From Castanea sativa (taxonomy: Eukaryota; Streptophyta; Magnoliopsida; Fagales; Fagaceae), in assembly GCF_040712315.1 (NCBI RefSeq), contig NC_134015.1:12296945-12360944 (forward strand): a stretch of DNA of 64,000 nucleotides, given 5' to 3'. Position 1 is the first letter of the stretch; the number at the start of each line of letters is the position of its first letter. Under the pieces are notes generated by a model, which saw only the letters and a program-made list of their open reading frames with translations, had not been told where the DNA came from and did no database searches. Below are positions 1 through 12,486 of the stretch, one piece after another. Made by a program: the position numbers and the translations under genes.

Positions 1-1994
1 GTGTGGCCATTTAACAGGACGGTTCTAAAGTAATCATCATGGAGCAGATGTTATAGATTTCAAATCCTATCATACATAAATCTCTCTTGCTTTATTATAG
101 AGTATTACAAGGACTTTTTGCCTTATAAACACATAAGCAGATGATTTAATGGCATACTAGAAATGTTGACAGAGCATAATCAAGTATTGAATAAGTCCTG
201 TACACACTTCAATGTCGAATACGAATTTCAAAACAGTACCTTGAGCTCAAAATCAATGTAATCAGCTCCCAGTTCTTTGGCCGTATGAAGAGCTTCCAAC
301 CGTGTGTGCTCATCACCTTCATACTGACCACCTTCCCACTTTGGCCTTGGAGAAAAATGGTACATAATTAGGATAGATGCGAAAATTAATGTTTAGATAG
401 CAATAAAATGAAATATATAATGTGTGTGTGTGTGTGTATTTATTTATATATTTATATATAAGGCCTTCTCTAGTTTGATGAACATGTGCCTGGTGATTTA
501 CAAGGGAGAGAAGAAACAATAAGGAACCAATCATCATGGTAGTCTTGCCTTATTAACCTTTGAACTTTCTCATCCATGTCATTTTTCCTTCTTTTGTTCC
601 TGTTTTCATGACTTGACACAATAGAGAATCTTGCTAAATCACTAGTGTATTTTACATGTGAGGGGACTAGTAATTCCTCCAATATATAAGTTAGAGCACA
701 ACACTACTGTCTTCCACCTTACAAACCTAATGCCAAGCTTTTAAAATCAAAATAAGAACTTAACATTGCAGAGGCAGAGGAAGTCTATAGATTGGCATCT
801 TAAAATAGTCTTTTTAGCTTCTCTGTTGGTCCAGTTATTACCTATACCTATGAGTCTGCCACATGTTTTACAAAAAAAGATTCACCACACACTGCATCTT
901 ACTTCACAGATAATGAGTTCCAGACAATTGAATCTGAGTGATTTTGGCCGGTAAATTTCATAATCATTTCTGTTGCAATTTAAGGACACTGCAAATTCTG
1001 GACAAAACGACAGAGAGCTTGCAAGTAAACTAGGGATTTAAAAAAAAAAAAACCTGGGTTGAAATGTTGTGCAATTGGTCTATTAGGGGAAATTCATGAG
1101 ATGATGAGTCTTAATCCATCATTTTTGGATGCTGATACAATTACACTAAGAAGGAGCCAAATCTATACAACTAATAAAATAAATAATATTTTTATGTATC
1201 TGATAAAAGAAAATTTTACCAGAGCAGAGCTTGTCCTCTCCATACAGCAGTAATATGAGCATCCCCGTAATGATTTTGGCACTTAATTAGGCTTCTACAG
1301 TCACTGGTATGACACGACAACACAGGCAATTTCTAAAAAATTTAACATGACATAGCGGGTATGACACAGTACGGCAGACTAAAGAAGTGTCCAGTGCTTC
1401 CTAGTTAGGCTTCCACCTAATCAACCTTTAGCTACAAGATAGTAGTACTTGCGCTACTCTTAAATTATTTTATCTGAATGATTTTTGGAGGCCACTCTAA
1501 TTTAATACTAGCAATGGAACCCACAGAGAGTGGCAGTAATCAACTTGTGGTTTTAATTGTGAGCTCTTTTTCATCCTTTCAATCATATTCTAACAACATT
1601 TCTATAAGCCTAAGAATGATAATTACACTAAGAGAATTTATATCACATTTGACCAAAACTCAAACCAGTAAACTCCAAGAATAGGAATTAAAAATATAAA
1701 CACGTACTGTTTGAGCTAGAAAACAGAAAAAACTGAAAAAGAACAATTGAGTTGGGAGTTAAGTTTTGAATATTACCGGTACACGATGAGCACTGGCAAT
1801 GGCTTCTTTTTGAGTATGGTTTCAAGGTCTTGGCGAGGCTGGAAGTTCTTAATATAGTCCAACCTGATTTCAACTAAATCAGCACCTTGTACTTTTGCCT
1901 TGTACATGTCAGTCATTATTTGCTCAACAGTTTCAGCCATTAATGGAGCACAAACCAGAGTTGTTTTGCTGATCGCCATTCCAACACTTCCCAT
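1..1994 (-). CDS. DHD/SDH: 3-dehydroquinate dehydratase/shikimate dehydrogenase, 5' part (exons 1-2)
   Basis: This is the bifunctional shikimate-pathway enzyme that dehydrates 3-dehydroquinate and then reduces 3-dehydroshikimate. Exon 1 is 1777..1994 and exon 2 is 240..345, joined across a GT-AG intron (346..1776). The junction reads through in frame (…VLIVYR|PKWEGGQYEGDEH…), and the two exons give 108 codons. Seen: the type I dehydroquinase N-terminus (TLVCAPLMAET, ADLVEIRLDYI, PLPVLIVYRPKWEGG, LGADYIDFELK). The ATG at 1994 is preferred because the reading frame further upstream opens only with GTG. The protein starts almost directly at the catalytic domain with no plastid transit peptide, unlike many plant members; an upstream alternative exon cannot be excluded. 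Exon 2 ends at a GT donor (239/238), so the remaining exons lie before base 1. Confidence in the family is high; the cellular location is inferred. Confidence 0.9.
421..438. repeat. (TG)n microsatellite in DHD/SDH intron 1
   Basis: About nine TG units, followed by a TTTATATA-rich tract, lie within the first intron of the DHD/SDH gene. Confidence 0.8.
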
Positions 1995-2044
1995 TTTGGA
2001 CACACAAGAATTGAGTCAAATGATAAAATGGCTTGAATTGTGGT

Positions 2045-2056
2045 GTTTATATATAT
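2045..2056 (-). promoter_or_regulatory. TATA box candidate of the DHD/SDH gene
   Basis: On the minus strand this reads TATATATAAACA and lies about 50 bases upstream of the ATG at 1994, a plausible core promoter position for a short 5' leader. It is called from sequence only; the surrounding DNA is AT-rich, so chance occurrence is possible. Confidence 0.4.
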
Positions 2057-2059
2057 AGC

Positions 2060-4727
2060 AAAAGGGGTACTATTGTGTGGAAAAAACTTTGGAAAAAAGA
2101 AGAAGAATGAAGGAAATAATGAAGGCTGCAGATTTGTACTATTTAATATTTATCAACACTACCCATTTGAAGTAAAAGATTAAATGGTGAAAACTTAAAA
2201 GAAAAACAAGATGAGCTAAAGCTGATCAAACACTGACAAAGGAGTAGTGCAATCAAAGTACACAGCTTGGTTGGTGGTTGTTATTTAAGACCCATTTGAA
2301 GATTAAAAAAAAAAAGAAAGAGATGGCAAACCCAACTACAACTCAAACAACGTATGTAAAAAAAAAAAAGAAGTTGCTCAGATTGATTGCGTGTCAGAGA
2401 ATATATAGGACGAGGGTTGGTGAAGTGAGAATAAACTATTAGTGGATAAGGTTTGGTGGCATTTACAGTTTACACAACGCTATCATAATTTTTCATGTAG
2501 ACGTTAAAATTTTTGGGAAAATTCAAGTGGGGATCAAGCTAATAAGGACTGATTTATGCTAGAAAGTAAAGAATAATAAATATTCAATTATAACCGATTA
2601 ATTACCTTAATGCCTCAGAGATTTTGGCGATAAAAGCTAGAATGAACAAAACTCAGGAATTCTCTTGGATTAAAAACTTCATGTCTGTATCTTGGAGTCA
2701 TAAGAGATTTCTCCTCATATTAACATGATGTAGTAGGATCGAGATACGGCACATATTCAAAAAAATAGTTGAATATTAAAAGAGGTCTGAATACCTTTAT
2801 TTATAAATAAATAATTGTTGTTGGCCAAAATAATTAATTATTCCCTTTTTTGCCTAATTTATCCCGAAGGACCTAAGACCAATTTTTTTCTCTCATTGAA
2901 TTCTATTGATAATTAAGGTGTATATATATTGAGAACATGGTATGTTTAATACTCTATCAAATAATATAATGTTTTAAAAATAATTTTCAAAAAAATAAAT
3001 TAAATTATGCATAAATTTCAAGAAAAATACACACAACCACATAAAATTGTGCGTCCAAATCAATAAATTGTGTTTTAATTTATATAAAAAAATGAATTAC
3101 GGTTCATACTTAACAAAACTCCACAATTAATTACTTAGAAAAAAGAAAAGTGTTAGAATACAGGGAGTGAACTATTGAGTAAAAGTATAGCAAAATGGAA
3201 AATAACCGTGTGCGCAGTTGGTGGAGATCTGATTTGAACTCTTAAATTAAGAGCTAAGGTCCCCCCACTTCAAATTCTCAGCTCAAAAAAGAAAAAACAA
3301 GAAGGGGCTAATGATCAGTAAAAATGACCCACGTTAAGGTTTGCATGAGTTGCTATGTCATTTCTCTACAATATTTCAGGAAATTCAAGCCGCCATGACT
3401 GTGATTGTGATGGTTTTGGTTTTATTGGTTGGTGGGTTAGGTTAGAGACAAGGAGTTAGGTTAGGAAAGGATCTCAAAAGAGTGTATACAAATGCTTCTG
3501 TACATAGTGCCATGTGATTCTCAAAAAAAAAAATAATAATAATAATAATAATATTGCCATGTAATTTGACACAGAGATCCTTCACTATCATCATTATTGC
3601 TGTTATGACCAAATTGATGCCGGTAAAACAATATTGGAGACGCAAAGATCTTACCAAATCTATATATTGCTAACTAAAGCATGTAAATTAAATATAAAAT
3701 ATAAAGATCTTATCAAGAAAATTATTTGCTTCGAATTTTACTACCAATGCTTTTACCTATTAAGTATTGTCGGTAATAGCCCTATATCACCTAAATTATA
3801 ATTGTTTCAACTAAATAAACCGTCGAAAAGATTGTGAATTTTTGTGTGTTTAGCATTATTTGTAATGTATATGTTTGTACATCAACATCAAGTGAGTTTA
3901 CTACTTAATAGGTGATAGCATGGGTACCGCCTATCCTTAATTAACAAAGTTTTTTATTTCATTTTGACCAAAATTAATGGAAGGCCTTAATTAAATAAAT
4001 TTGAAACTTAGAGAAATTGATTGAACAAACGTGAAGTTAAAAGGACTAAATTGAATTTTGAACAAAATCAGAGGGTATAATTTGTAATTTAGCGTAATAA
4101 TTTCATGTTTACCTGCACCTAAATATATGATTATTTTGACTACTGAATTGTATTACTTTACTTATTCTTACTATTGAACTTGTGTCATTCTAATGTTACT
4201 TTGTTGCTGAATTTTCTACCTTACACCGAATATAAACCAGTATTCTTCTTCGAGAAAGGAAGCATAGATAAGGAAAAAGTAAAAAAATAAACTAAATCTT
4301 TTTTATCCCCACTTTTTCCTCCCCCAACTAACGAAGCATTAGATTAGAAAATGTTTTGTTTTTGTTTTTGTTTTTGCAGGCTTAAAAGTGCACTGCTAGC
4401 CATTGATTGTTCACGAGTTAATATTAGTTTTGGGCTTGACTCTTTAAAATGAATCTCCAAACAAGGTTAGCCTTTCAGCTGTAGATCACGTGGTCACTAC
4501 AAATTTAAACCCCCAACACTACATAATGATAACTTTATTATAAACCAAAAAAGAAAAAAAAAAATCCATAAACGTTCAACTGTGAAAAGTAAAGAGACAG
4601 TAGGAGATTTTATGTGAGGAAAAAAAAGTTTCGTTTTTCCATTCTAGCCTTCAACTTCAAGGGTGTTAAATGGGGGGAAATTATTGACGGTATCAAAAAC
4701 AAAACACTCCCTAGCCAGTAGCCATGG
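2060..4727. other. AT-rich intergenic DNA, no gene seen
   Basis: The stretch contains short poly-A and poly-T runs and an (AAT)n tract at about 3530-3553. No open frame with recognisable similarity was found on either strand. Confidence 0.6.
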
Positions 4728-5087
4728 AATGTGGATGTCATGTCACCATTTTCAAAGAATCCTAAATCCTATAGAAAGGAGGTTTAATAGTGTTCAGAAA
4801 CATCTTTGTTATCCATCTTTGTTATCCATTGGCCTTTTCAATTGAATTTTCATAGGAGATTTTGGCGTAATGTGGATGTCATGTCACCATTTTCAAAGAA
4901 TCCTAAATCCTATAGAAAGGAGGTTTAATAGTGTTCAGAAACATCTTTGTTATCCATCTTTGTTATCCATTGGCCTTTTCAATTGAATTTTCATAGGAGA
5001 TTTTAGTGTTCAGAAACATCTTTGTTATCCATCTTTGTTATCCATTGGCTTTTTCAATTGAATTTTCATAGGAGATTTTGGCGTAAC
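4728..5087. repeat. Tandem repeat, 141-bp unit, 2 copies plus a partial third
   Basis: Copy 1 (4728..4868) and copy 2 (4869..about 5005) are nearly identical over the whole 141 bases. A third, 5'-truncated copy (about 5006..5087) contains only the half beginning AGTGTTCAGAAACATC. Each copy also has an internal direct duplication of CATCTTTGTTATC. It is non-coding. Confidence 0.9.
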
Positions 5088-5089
5088 AT

Positions 5090-6483
5090 CATTGATCCTA
5101 TTTTTTTGAGAGAACCCCATCATCGATCCTTTTGGAGTTGAAATAGACTTGCTGACAGCCTGATACTAATAACTCAGATTTTCTGTATCAAAAAAAGAAA
5201 AAAAAAACTCAGAATTTCTAATTATGTGGGAGAGAAAAATCTAGGATTACAATTCTTTTTGCCACAACTTTACACAACTGTAATGTATTAATGTGGCAGA
5301 TTATTAGTAGTGGAGAAAAAAAATGATGGATTTATGCGAAAGTGATAAACAATCACTTACTATTTGCCAGATTAATATTGTGAAAGAGTATGAGTTTCTG
5401 TCAAGTGGCGCATTGTATGACGTTCTTTTAATTTAGACTTCTACCTCATCTAAATCTAACATTTATGTCAAACTATTAAGTAATGGTAGATACATTTATT
5501 TCAATGTATTAATAAAATCAATAAAATTCATATGTATTTATAACTTTAAATGATTTGGATAGATACAGATGGATCTAAAAAGTCATAGAAAAGGTAGGAA
5601 GTAAGAAATCTTTTAAACTTTCTACATAAGTCTAACTTCAATGCATAATTGCAAGAGTCGGATTCAATGAATTAGGTACTATTATATGATTATTTGTCTC
5701 CATATTTATCCAATATAAATCCTCATTTGTCCACATTTGTCCAATATAATTTCTCTCACAATATCTTTGGTTCTCTTTTTGAAAGGTATGTTAATTTCCA
5801 AAATATTAAGTTCATTTAAATATTTTTTTTAGATTTTATGTATATGTTTTTATTGATGTAGCATTGTAATGTGTTTAGGCTAGTTTTTTCATATTATGTG
5901 TCAATTTAGATTTTTGGATTTTCATATGATGCATATACTTGGTAGGGATTTGTAGTATTTTTGGTGTTTTGGCTACTTTTAGGGAGGTCAAATTACGATA
6001 TTATTATGTCACTATGGCATTATTGTTTTTGTTGTTGTATCATGAAATTATAGCTATTTTTATACTTAATTGATTAAGATATCATTCTTTCAATTTTCAC
6101 CTTATTATAATTACGATCTTAAAATCAAACTTTTCTTCAATTAAAATGTTAATGTGCCTTAATTTAATCTCTCATGTCAAATTTGAAACTAAAGAAAAGC
6201 TACTTTCAATGACATAAAAACTATAGGTATTGATATAGTGGAGATAGAGACTTTAGTGGTATAAGAAGTGTAGAAATTAACATCATATAATCTATATATA
6301 AAACATAAATCATACAAGAAAGACACTAGGAACCAACAAGTTTGTAGATGTCAATGTTAATTGTGAGTCCGTGACTAAAAATAATAGTATTATTGAAATC
6401 AAAAGGAAGGACATAAATAATTTCTTACAAAATTTAATAAAATGCATCGCACAGGATATCGGAAAATGTGTATAATAAGGGGG

Positions 6484-6484
<1 letters not shown>
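5090..6484. other. AT-rich intergenic DNA, nothing recognised
   Basis: No coding frame, RNA gene or terminal-repeat element was recognised between the 141-bp tandem repeat and the TA microsatellite. Confidence 0.5.

Positions 6485-6568
<84 letters not shown>
6485..6568. repeat. (TA)n microsatellite, about 42 units
   Basis: An uninterrupted TA tract of about 84 bases. It produces an artefactual isoleucine-tyrosine reading frame on the minus strand, which is not a gene. Confidence 0.95.
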
Positions 6569-6571
<3 letters not shown>

Positions 6572-6759
6572 TCATTTCTACTCAAAAAACAATTTCATTG
6601 TTAATTAGAATTGGATACATACAAGTATATAACTCTTTTTTTTTAAAAAAAAATTTCAGAACATAATTAATTCAAAAGGTAGAAGAATACTTACCATGGT
6701 TATCGTTAATGGCAATTTTGACAAGCTCCCTAGCTCACAACAGATTTCAGAATTTTTGG

Positions 6760-7275
6760 CAGCCTCCTCCAGTAGCAAGTTTCCAAACTAACTTCGACGG
6801 GGCATTGTTCAAAGACAGGTTAAGTGAGTTTCATGGCCGTCATAAAAAATGAGAAGGGTATGGTTATAGCGTGAAATGTCCAAGAAAGTTGCTCTCCCAC
6901 TTTGGTTGCTGAAGTTGAAACCATGGCAACCATGAGAGCTCTGGTTTTTGCTATGGAAATTGGCATTACTTTAGTCATTCTCTAGGGAGATTTCGAGGTG
7001 ATCATTAATTCATTGAGAGATGAAGATTATTCTCTTGGCGTCTTTCGGCCATTTGATCTCTGATGCAAAACTACCAACAGAAACCTTTAGAGATGTTAGT
7101 TTTTCACATGTATCAAGGCAACTTTGTAACTCTCAACTTTGCTAGGCATGCTAAACAAGTTACAAATTTATTAGTGTGGATGGAAGATGTTCATTCACTC
7201 TTCAATGTTGCAATGTTAGCAGATTTGGCTTCTCCTGTGTAATAAAATTGTAGCTTCTTCTTATAAAAAAAATAA
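6760..7275 (+). pseudogene. LINE 3' remnant: RNase H-like (RVT_3) domain
   Basis: Pieces in different frames read as a plant LINE-type RNase H domain: FQTNFDGALFKD, then AVIKNEKGM, then LVAEVETMATMRALVFAMEIGITLV. The tail SLFNVAMLADLASPV ends at a stop, as is usual for this family. A poly-A/AATAAA-rich tail follows at about 7260-7290, marking the element's 3' end. Several frameshifts and stops show it is dead. Confidence 0.7.
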
Positions 7276-7445
7276 TAAAATAAAATAAACAAAAGGAAAC
7301 TTCGCCGACTACATCTATTAATGGAAGACCAAATCAAAATGGACAGTCCACCAACCATATCAGCAAAAATATCTCAACATAATTATGAAAATTAAAGTGA
7401 GATGGAAAGCGAATTGCTCAAATGTAATGATCATGTTTGTAAGAG

Positions 7446-8095
7446 CTCTCTATGGATCTGTTCGGTTAGAGGAGTGAAAAAGTAGGATGATGAAAAATTG
7501 TAAGAGGATGAAAAATATTTAGTTTTTTCTCTTATGTGTCCGGTTGGAGGAGTGGAAAAGTGGGAGGATAGAAAACTCTTTTGTTCGGTTGGAGAGAAAG
7601 ATGGAATGATGGAAAATGTAATTTATATAAATTGACTATTATACAATTGTTACATAATATGTAAGAAATATATTTATTTGTACTCATTACATAATATAAA
7701 ACTTATTACATCATATATATAAATTATTTTTATTATTATAATGTAAAAATTAGATTAGGTCACGTTGAAAAAAAAAAGTTCAGGTAATGTTGAAAAAAAA
7801 AAAAAGAACGTTCAGTAACGTTGAAAAAAAAAAAAAAAAAAAAAAGAGATGAGAAGGAGATGGGAAGCATCAGGTGGGATGGGGTTTTTGTAGTAAAAGT
7901 GCAAAAGATCACTTTTCTCCCTAACGTTTTCCTCCCAATTTGGGAGGAAAATATATGTGGGCCTGGGAGGAAAATTTTCCTCTCGGTTTTCCATCCTTCC
8001 TATTTTTTTTTTTCCAAACGAACAGTGGAAAATGCTACCCTATTTTCCTTCATTTGTTTTTCATCCTTCCTATTTTCACTCCAAACGGACGGGGC
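7446..8095. mobile_element. MITE with about 45-bp degenerate terminal inverted repeats
   Basis: The left end (around CTGTTCGGTTAGAGGAGTG) matches the reverse complement of the right end (CCGTCCGTTTGGAGTGAAAA), and the similarity continues inward (AGTAGGATGATGAAAAA versus ATAGGAAGGATGAAAAA). The interior has no coding capacity, only GA-rich and poly-A tracts. The size (about 650 bp) and GTTCGGTT/CCGTTTGG termini suit an hAT-like MITE. No clear target duplication was found, so the superfamily is uncertain. Confidence 0.6.
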
Positions 8096-8518
8096 ATAAA
8101 GAAACTTGTGAAACAGAGCACAATAGACAATAATATAGAATTTGTGGATTCCATGCTTTCAAATTTTCTGTGATGCCCCCTATATAATTGACATGTGTGG
8201 GTGTATAATGAGTCCCACATCGAATATATATTGAGTTGAATTGAGTTTTATTAATAATTATAAAAAGTCTCAATTGTGACTAATTTTTTTGAGGTATAGT
8301 ATAGATGTGGCTAGTACTTTTGCTTGGGTAATTTGTTTTTTTCCTTTGTTTCCTTTCATTTTTTAAAAAATTATTAAACAAAAACGACATTGTATGACGT
8401 GGGAATGGAATAATGTCCATATATAATAATAATAGTAGACATACATATTGTCGTATTGAAATATCTGTAGAGTGTCACTTTGTATAAAAATTTTCTTCTA
8501 TTTATATAATGTTTTTAG

Positions 8519-9222
8519 TGTTGGGTGCAAGTTGGCACCAGGGTCCAGCCTACGTGAAAGCTCTTTAATGAGCTAAGCTACTCTTATTGTATTTAGGAGC
8601 TAGTGTGTTGAATAATTAATACATGACAAGAATTCTAGTTGAAGTTGATTAAGGAATCCAAGTGTTCCTAGGAAAAGAATTAGAGTTTATGTGCTACTAG
8701 GAGTGTAAGGTAGCTGAAGTTTCTTTTGTATATAAAAGGCATGCATGTGCTAAAAAGAAGGATACACAAAAGTCTGGTTTACCAAAAAAAAAAAAAAGGA
8801 TACACAAAAGCTGAAAAAGAGTGCCGGATAGTCAAGAAAAAAGAAAAAGAAGCCGCATAAGAAAAAAGTGATCGCAGCCAAGAGGGAGCCGCTTAGAGAA
8901 AAAGAAAACAGCCAAGAGAGAGAGAGAGAGCTGTGCCTGGAGAAGAAAATAGAAAGGAGAGTGCAAAGTGTTGCCTCCTTTGAGAGAGATAATTTGTGTG
9001 TGTGAGAGTAAAGAAAAACAAGAGAGATTTTTCTTTAGCTATGAGACATACATAAGAATCATTGTAATTGATTTGATGATAGTGAAATTATTTGGAGTTG
9101 GTCCCGTGATTTTTTCCTTCAAAGAGAAAGGGTTTTCCATTCAAAGAGAAAGGGTTTTCCAAGTAAATTTTGTGTTATTTTGAATTGCTAATATTTGTGA
9201 TAATATTATATGGGACCCAACA
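8519..9222 (+). repeat. Long terminal repeat of a degraded Ty1/copia element
   Basis: It begins TGTTGGGT and ends ACCCAACA, a perfect 8-bp inverted terminus with the TG…CA ends typical of LTRs. A TATA-like TATATAAAAGGC lies at about 8728-8740, followed by a purine-rich (GA)n leader. It stands directly upstream of the gag-like remnant. No 3' partner LTR was found downstream, so the element has lost its other end. The usual initiator-Met primer site was not seen after 9222. Confidence 0.55.
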
Positions 9223-9243
9223 AGCCAGGTAAGAGTGGAAGCG

Positions 9244-10915
9244 ATGGCTGGAGAAGAAGGCAAGGCTTCAAGAATTGAGAAATTTGATGGAACAGACTTT
9301 GGGTATTGGAGGATCTAGATTGAAGATTACCCATATAGGAAGAAATTGCATCTGCCTCTTTTGGGGGAGAAAGCTGAAACTGTGAAGGATGAAGACTGGA
9401 ACCTTCTTGATAGATAGGTATTAGGAGTTATTCTATTAACTCTGTCAAGATCAGTTGCGCACAATGTTGTAAAAGAAAAGACCACAGTAGATTTGATGAA
9501 AGCTTTGTTTAGCATGTATGAAAAGTCGTCAACTAACAACAGAGTGTATCTAATGAAGAAGTTATTTAATCTGAAGAAGGCAGAAGGCACTCCTGTAGCG
9601 CAGCATCTGAATGAGTTCAATAAAATCACAAATCAATTATCCACAGTGGAAATTGAATTTGATAATGAGGTTCGTGCTTGATTCTTTTGGCTTCTTTACC
9701 AAACAGTTAGGAAGTCATGAGAATGACAGAACTTAAATATGATGATATTCGAGATTTGATTTTAAGTGAAAAGGTTCGCAGGAGAGATGCGATTATAGAC
9801 AATGCACAAGATCAAGCTTTTTTCACGGAGAACAAGAGCAGAGGTAGAAGCAAAGGACCTAATGATCAAAAATTCAATGGTAGGTCACAATCAAGAGATA
9901 GATCTCAGTTCAAGGAAACTAGAGAATGTTTCCATTGTGGGAAAAAAGGTTACTTAAGAAGAGATTGTTGGCATTGAAATAAGAAATAAAATAAAGGAAA
10001 ATATGAAAAGAGTAATAATGAGAAAAATACTACAGCTGCTGTGATTGCTAAGGATATTGTGGTGTTCTCTATTGAAGAGCAAAAGTGTGAGCATGTTGCT
10101 AATAATAATGTTGAGTGGGTTGTTGATTCCGCATCCTCCCATAATGTTATCCCTATGAAGGGGTTGTTTACCACGTACAAAGCAAGAGACCTTGGTACAG
10201 TGAAGATGAGTAATTCTAGTTACTCAAAAATTGTGGGAATTGGTGATATGTGCATTGAAACCAATGTTGGTAGCAGTATGATGTTGAAGCATGTACGACA
10301 TGTTCCAGAGTTAAGAATGAATGTGTTTTCTACATTGGCTATAGATCGAGCAAGATATTGTAACTACCCTGGTAATGGAAGATGGAAACTTACTAAGGGG
10401 AAATTGGTTGTTGCAAGAGGACATGCATGTTGTAGTATGTACATGACTCATGTGAAGATCTGTAAGAAGAAGCTCGATGAGATTAAAAATTTTGAGAAAA
10501 CTCCAGAAATGAGAGTTGGGATTAAGAGTGTTGACACCAAAAGGTAAAATTCTCATTGCCTGATAGTGCTTCAAAAGAGCAAGTGGTAGGTGATAAAACT
10601 CTAAAGATGCTAAGGTTACATGGGATGATGATGAATTGAAAGACCTTTGAGGTCTTGAGTATGGGGAACAATATTCTCCACTAGAGATTGTTGAACTTCA
10701 CGAGAAGAGGATTGCTAGAGAACATCAAACTGTTAGCTTTAAGAATAATTGGGCTTCTGATGAAGGGGAGCCAAGAGATTGGATTAAGGATATCCAAGAT
10801 GAGATTAACTATTTGAGAATGAAAGGGATTGACATTGATGAGGTGTTCTCAGTGTTGGTGAAGATAATGAAGAAGGTCAAGCTTGGAGTTGGCTTGACCG
10901 ACATGGAATTGAATT
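9244..10915 (+). pseudogene. Ty1/copia gag-protease remnant with internal deletions
   Basis: A decayed Ty1/copia polyprotein. Gag begins at the ATG at 9244 (MAGEEGKASRIEKFDGTDF) with early stops. A UBN2-type Gag core follows (LMKALFSMYEKSSTNNRVY, 9493..9681) and then a CCHC zinc knuckle (CFHCGKKGYLRRDCWH, about 9930-9975). A protease-like part occupies 10041..10547: WVVDSASSHNVIP keeps the aspartate of the active-site motif, but the usual glycine position is changed. After 10620 only a short piece resembling the start of reverse transcriptase remains (KGIDIDEVFSVLVK). Integrase and almost all of reverse transcriptase are deleted. Stops and frameshifts throughout show that it is not functional. 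Confidence 0.8.
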
Positions 10916-11238
10916 GATGGGTACTCCCCTACTTAGGCCCAACGCTTATAAGTCAGGGGGGGAGGCATAGTTCCCCGATGTGGGAAAAAACCGTGAAGGT
11001 CTTCACCCAAAGCGGACAGTAACTTCTAAGGGAGCTCATCCCTCCACATTAAAAGGTGCCTTTTAATGTGGAGGGGTGAGCTCTCTTAGAAGGTACTGTA
11101 CTCACATGATGGGTACTCCCCTACTTAGGCCCAGTGCTTATAAGTCGGGGGGGAGGCGTAGTTCCCCGATGTGGGACAAAATCGTGAGGGTCTTCACCTA
11201 AAGCGGACAGTACCTTCTAAGGGAGCTCAACCCTCCAC
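10916..11238. repeat. Direct repeat pair flanking a 41-bp-arm palindrome
   Basis: Two about 131-base direct copies (10916..11048 and 11108..11238) both begin GATGGGTACTCCCCTACTTA and end at GAGCTC…CCCTCCACA. Between and overlapping them is a hairpin, 11016..11099, with arms of about 41 bases (about 38 matching) around a 2-base loop. It looks like partial copies of one short-LTR or TRIM-like repeat inserted head-to-head. The identity is uncertain. Confidence 0.75.
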
Positions 11239-11240
11239 AA

Positions 11241-12486
11241 AAATGATACAATTTTTCTCAGGAATCCAAAAGGTAAGTTAGTGAAAATATTCATTTTTTA
11301 ATAAAATATATTTATAATATTTTGTGTATCATTGAAAAGTATATAGAATTTGGAAATTATTATTTGTAGTTTTTTTAAATGAAAAAAAAAATACTTTCTC
11401 AAACCCAATTTTTTCTACCCTACAATCCAAAACACCAAAAAATATATCTCAAAAATTAATTAAACTCAACAAAACTATAATTCAAAATAAAATAAAAATG
11501 GAAATGGAAAAATAGAACTCACATCAAAGTTAAACCTTTTCTCCCGAATATGTAAAACATAAAATGTGATGTGATCAAGCCTAAATATCCAATACAAAAT
11601 CAAATTCAAAATTTTTAATAGGACTTTGAAGTCACACAATAGAAATAGGTGGCTAATCCCAAGCAAAAGTGACGGTTGTAGCTTTATACATGATGATTAT
11701 AATCTAATTCAAGAGTACAATTCCAAAGAGGAAGAAAGTAGAGAATTTTTTTGAAAAAAGAAGAAGAAGTATTGTGTAAATACTTTCATAATCTAATCCA
11801 ACATGTGAATAATGAATAGATAAATAAATAATTTTAAACACAAAATTGAATTTGTTTTTTTTAATCTTAAAAAAATACACTAATGAGATAAGAAAGACGA
11901 AGAGCAATATAAAATATTCATAAACGCTTAAAAAAAATTACTTAAGTATCTAGAAACGTCATATAACAAAGACATAAAAATTTGTTGCTAATTTGTTAAA
12001 TAAAATATCTACAAATAGATTTTTCAAAAAAAAAAAAAATACAAACAGTGAAAAGAAACTGCACAAATACCATTTTCTTCACCCACATAATTTTTCTTTA
12101 TTATATTATCCAAACTATCATTTTTCCCCCCCAAATAAACTAAAACCTTATAACAAAAAAACATTATAATATAATTTCCCCCAAATCAAGTCAACAACAA
12201 ACCCCATTCATTAAAGCATTTAATATTGTAAATAAAATGGTAAATAAAAAACTTGCATCAAGGAACGCATATAATTAGTTGATAATAGGAAAATGGGGGC
12301 ACAAACCTCGAGTAGGAGATTTGTAATGATTCAGACTCCTCCTATGGGGCCGTTGTCAAGTTGTATCTTTTTCACCATCAAAGATTAAGCAAGACTTGTG
12401 AATACCTTTTTTATAGACATTTTTTTTATTCTTCATTGATTTCATTTTTTAGTTATAAACATATAAATTAAAGTAGATGAACAAGT
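11241..12486. other. AT-rich intergenic DNA, nothing recognised
   Basis: Poly-A tracts and low-complexity sequence. No supported gene on either strand. Confidence 0.5.

Noticed and set aside
6310..6585. Minus-strand frame rich in Ile-Tyr
   Set aside because: It is produced by the (TA)n microsatellite.
8968..9183. Plus-strand 71-codon frame
   Set aside because: It falls inside the copia LTR/leader and contains an internal direct repeat (AAAGAGAAAGGGTTTTCC). It is not protein-like.
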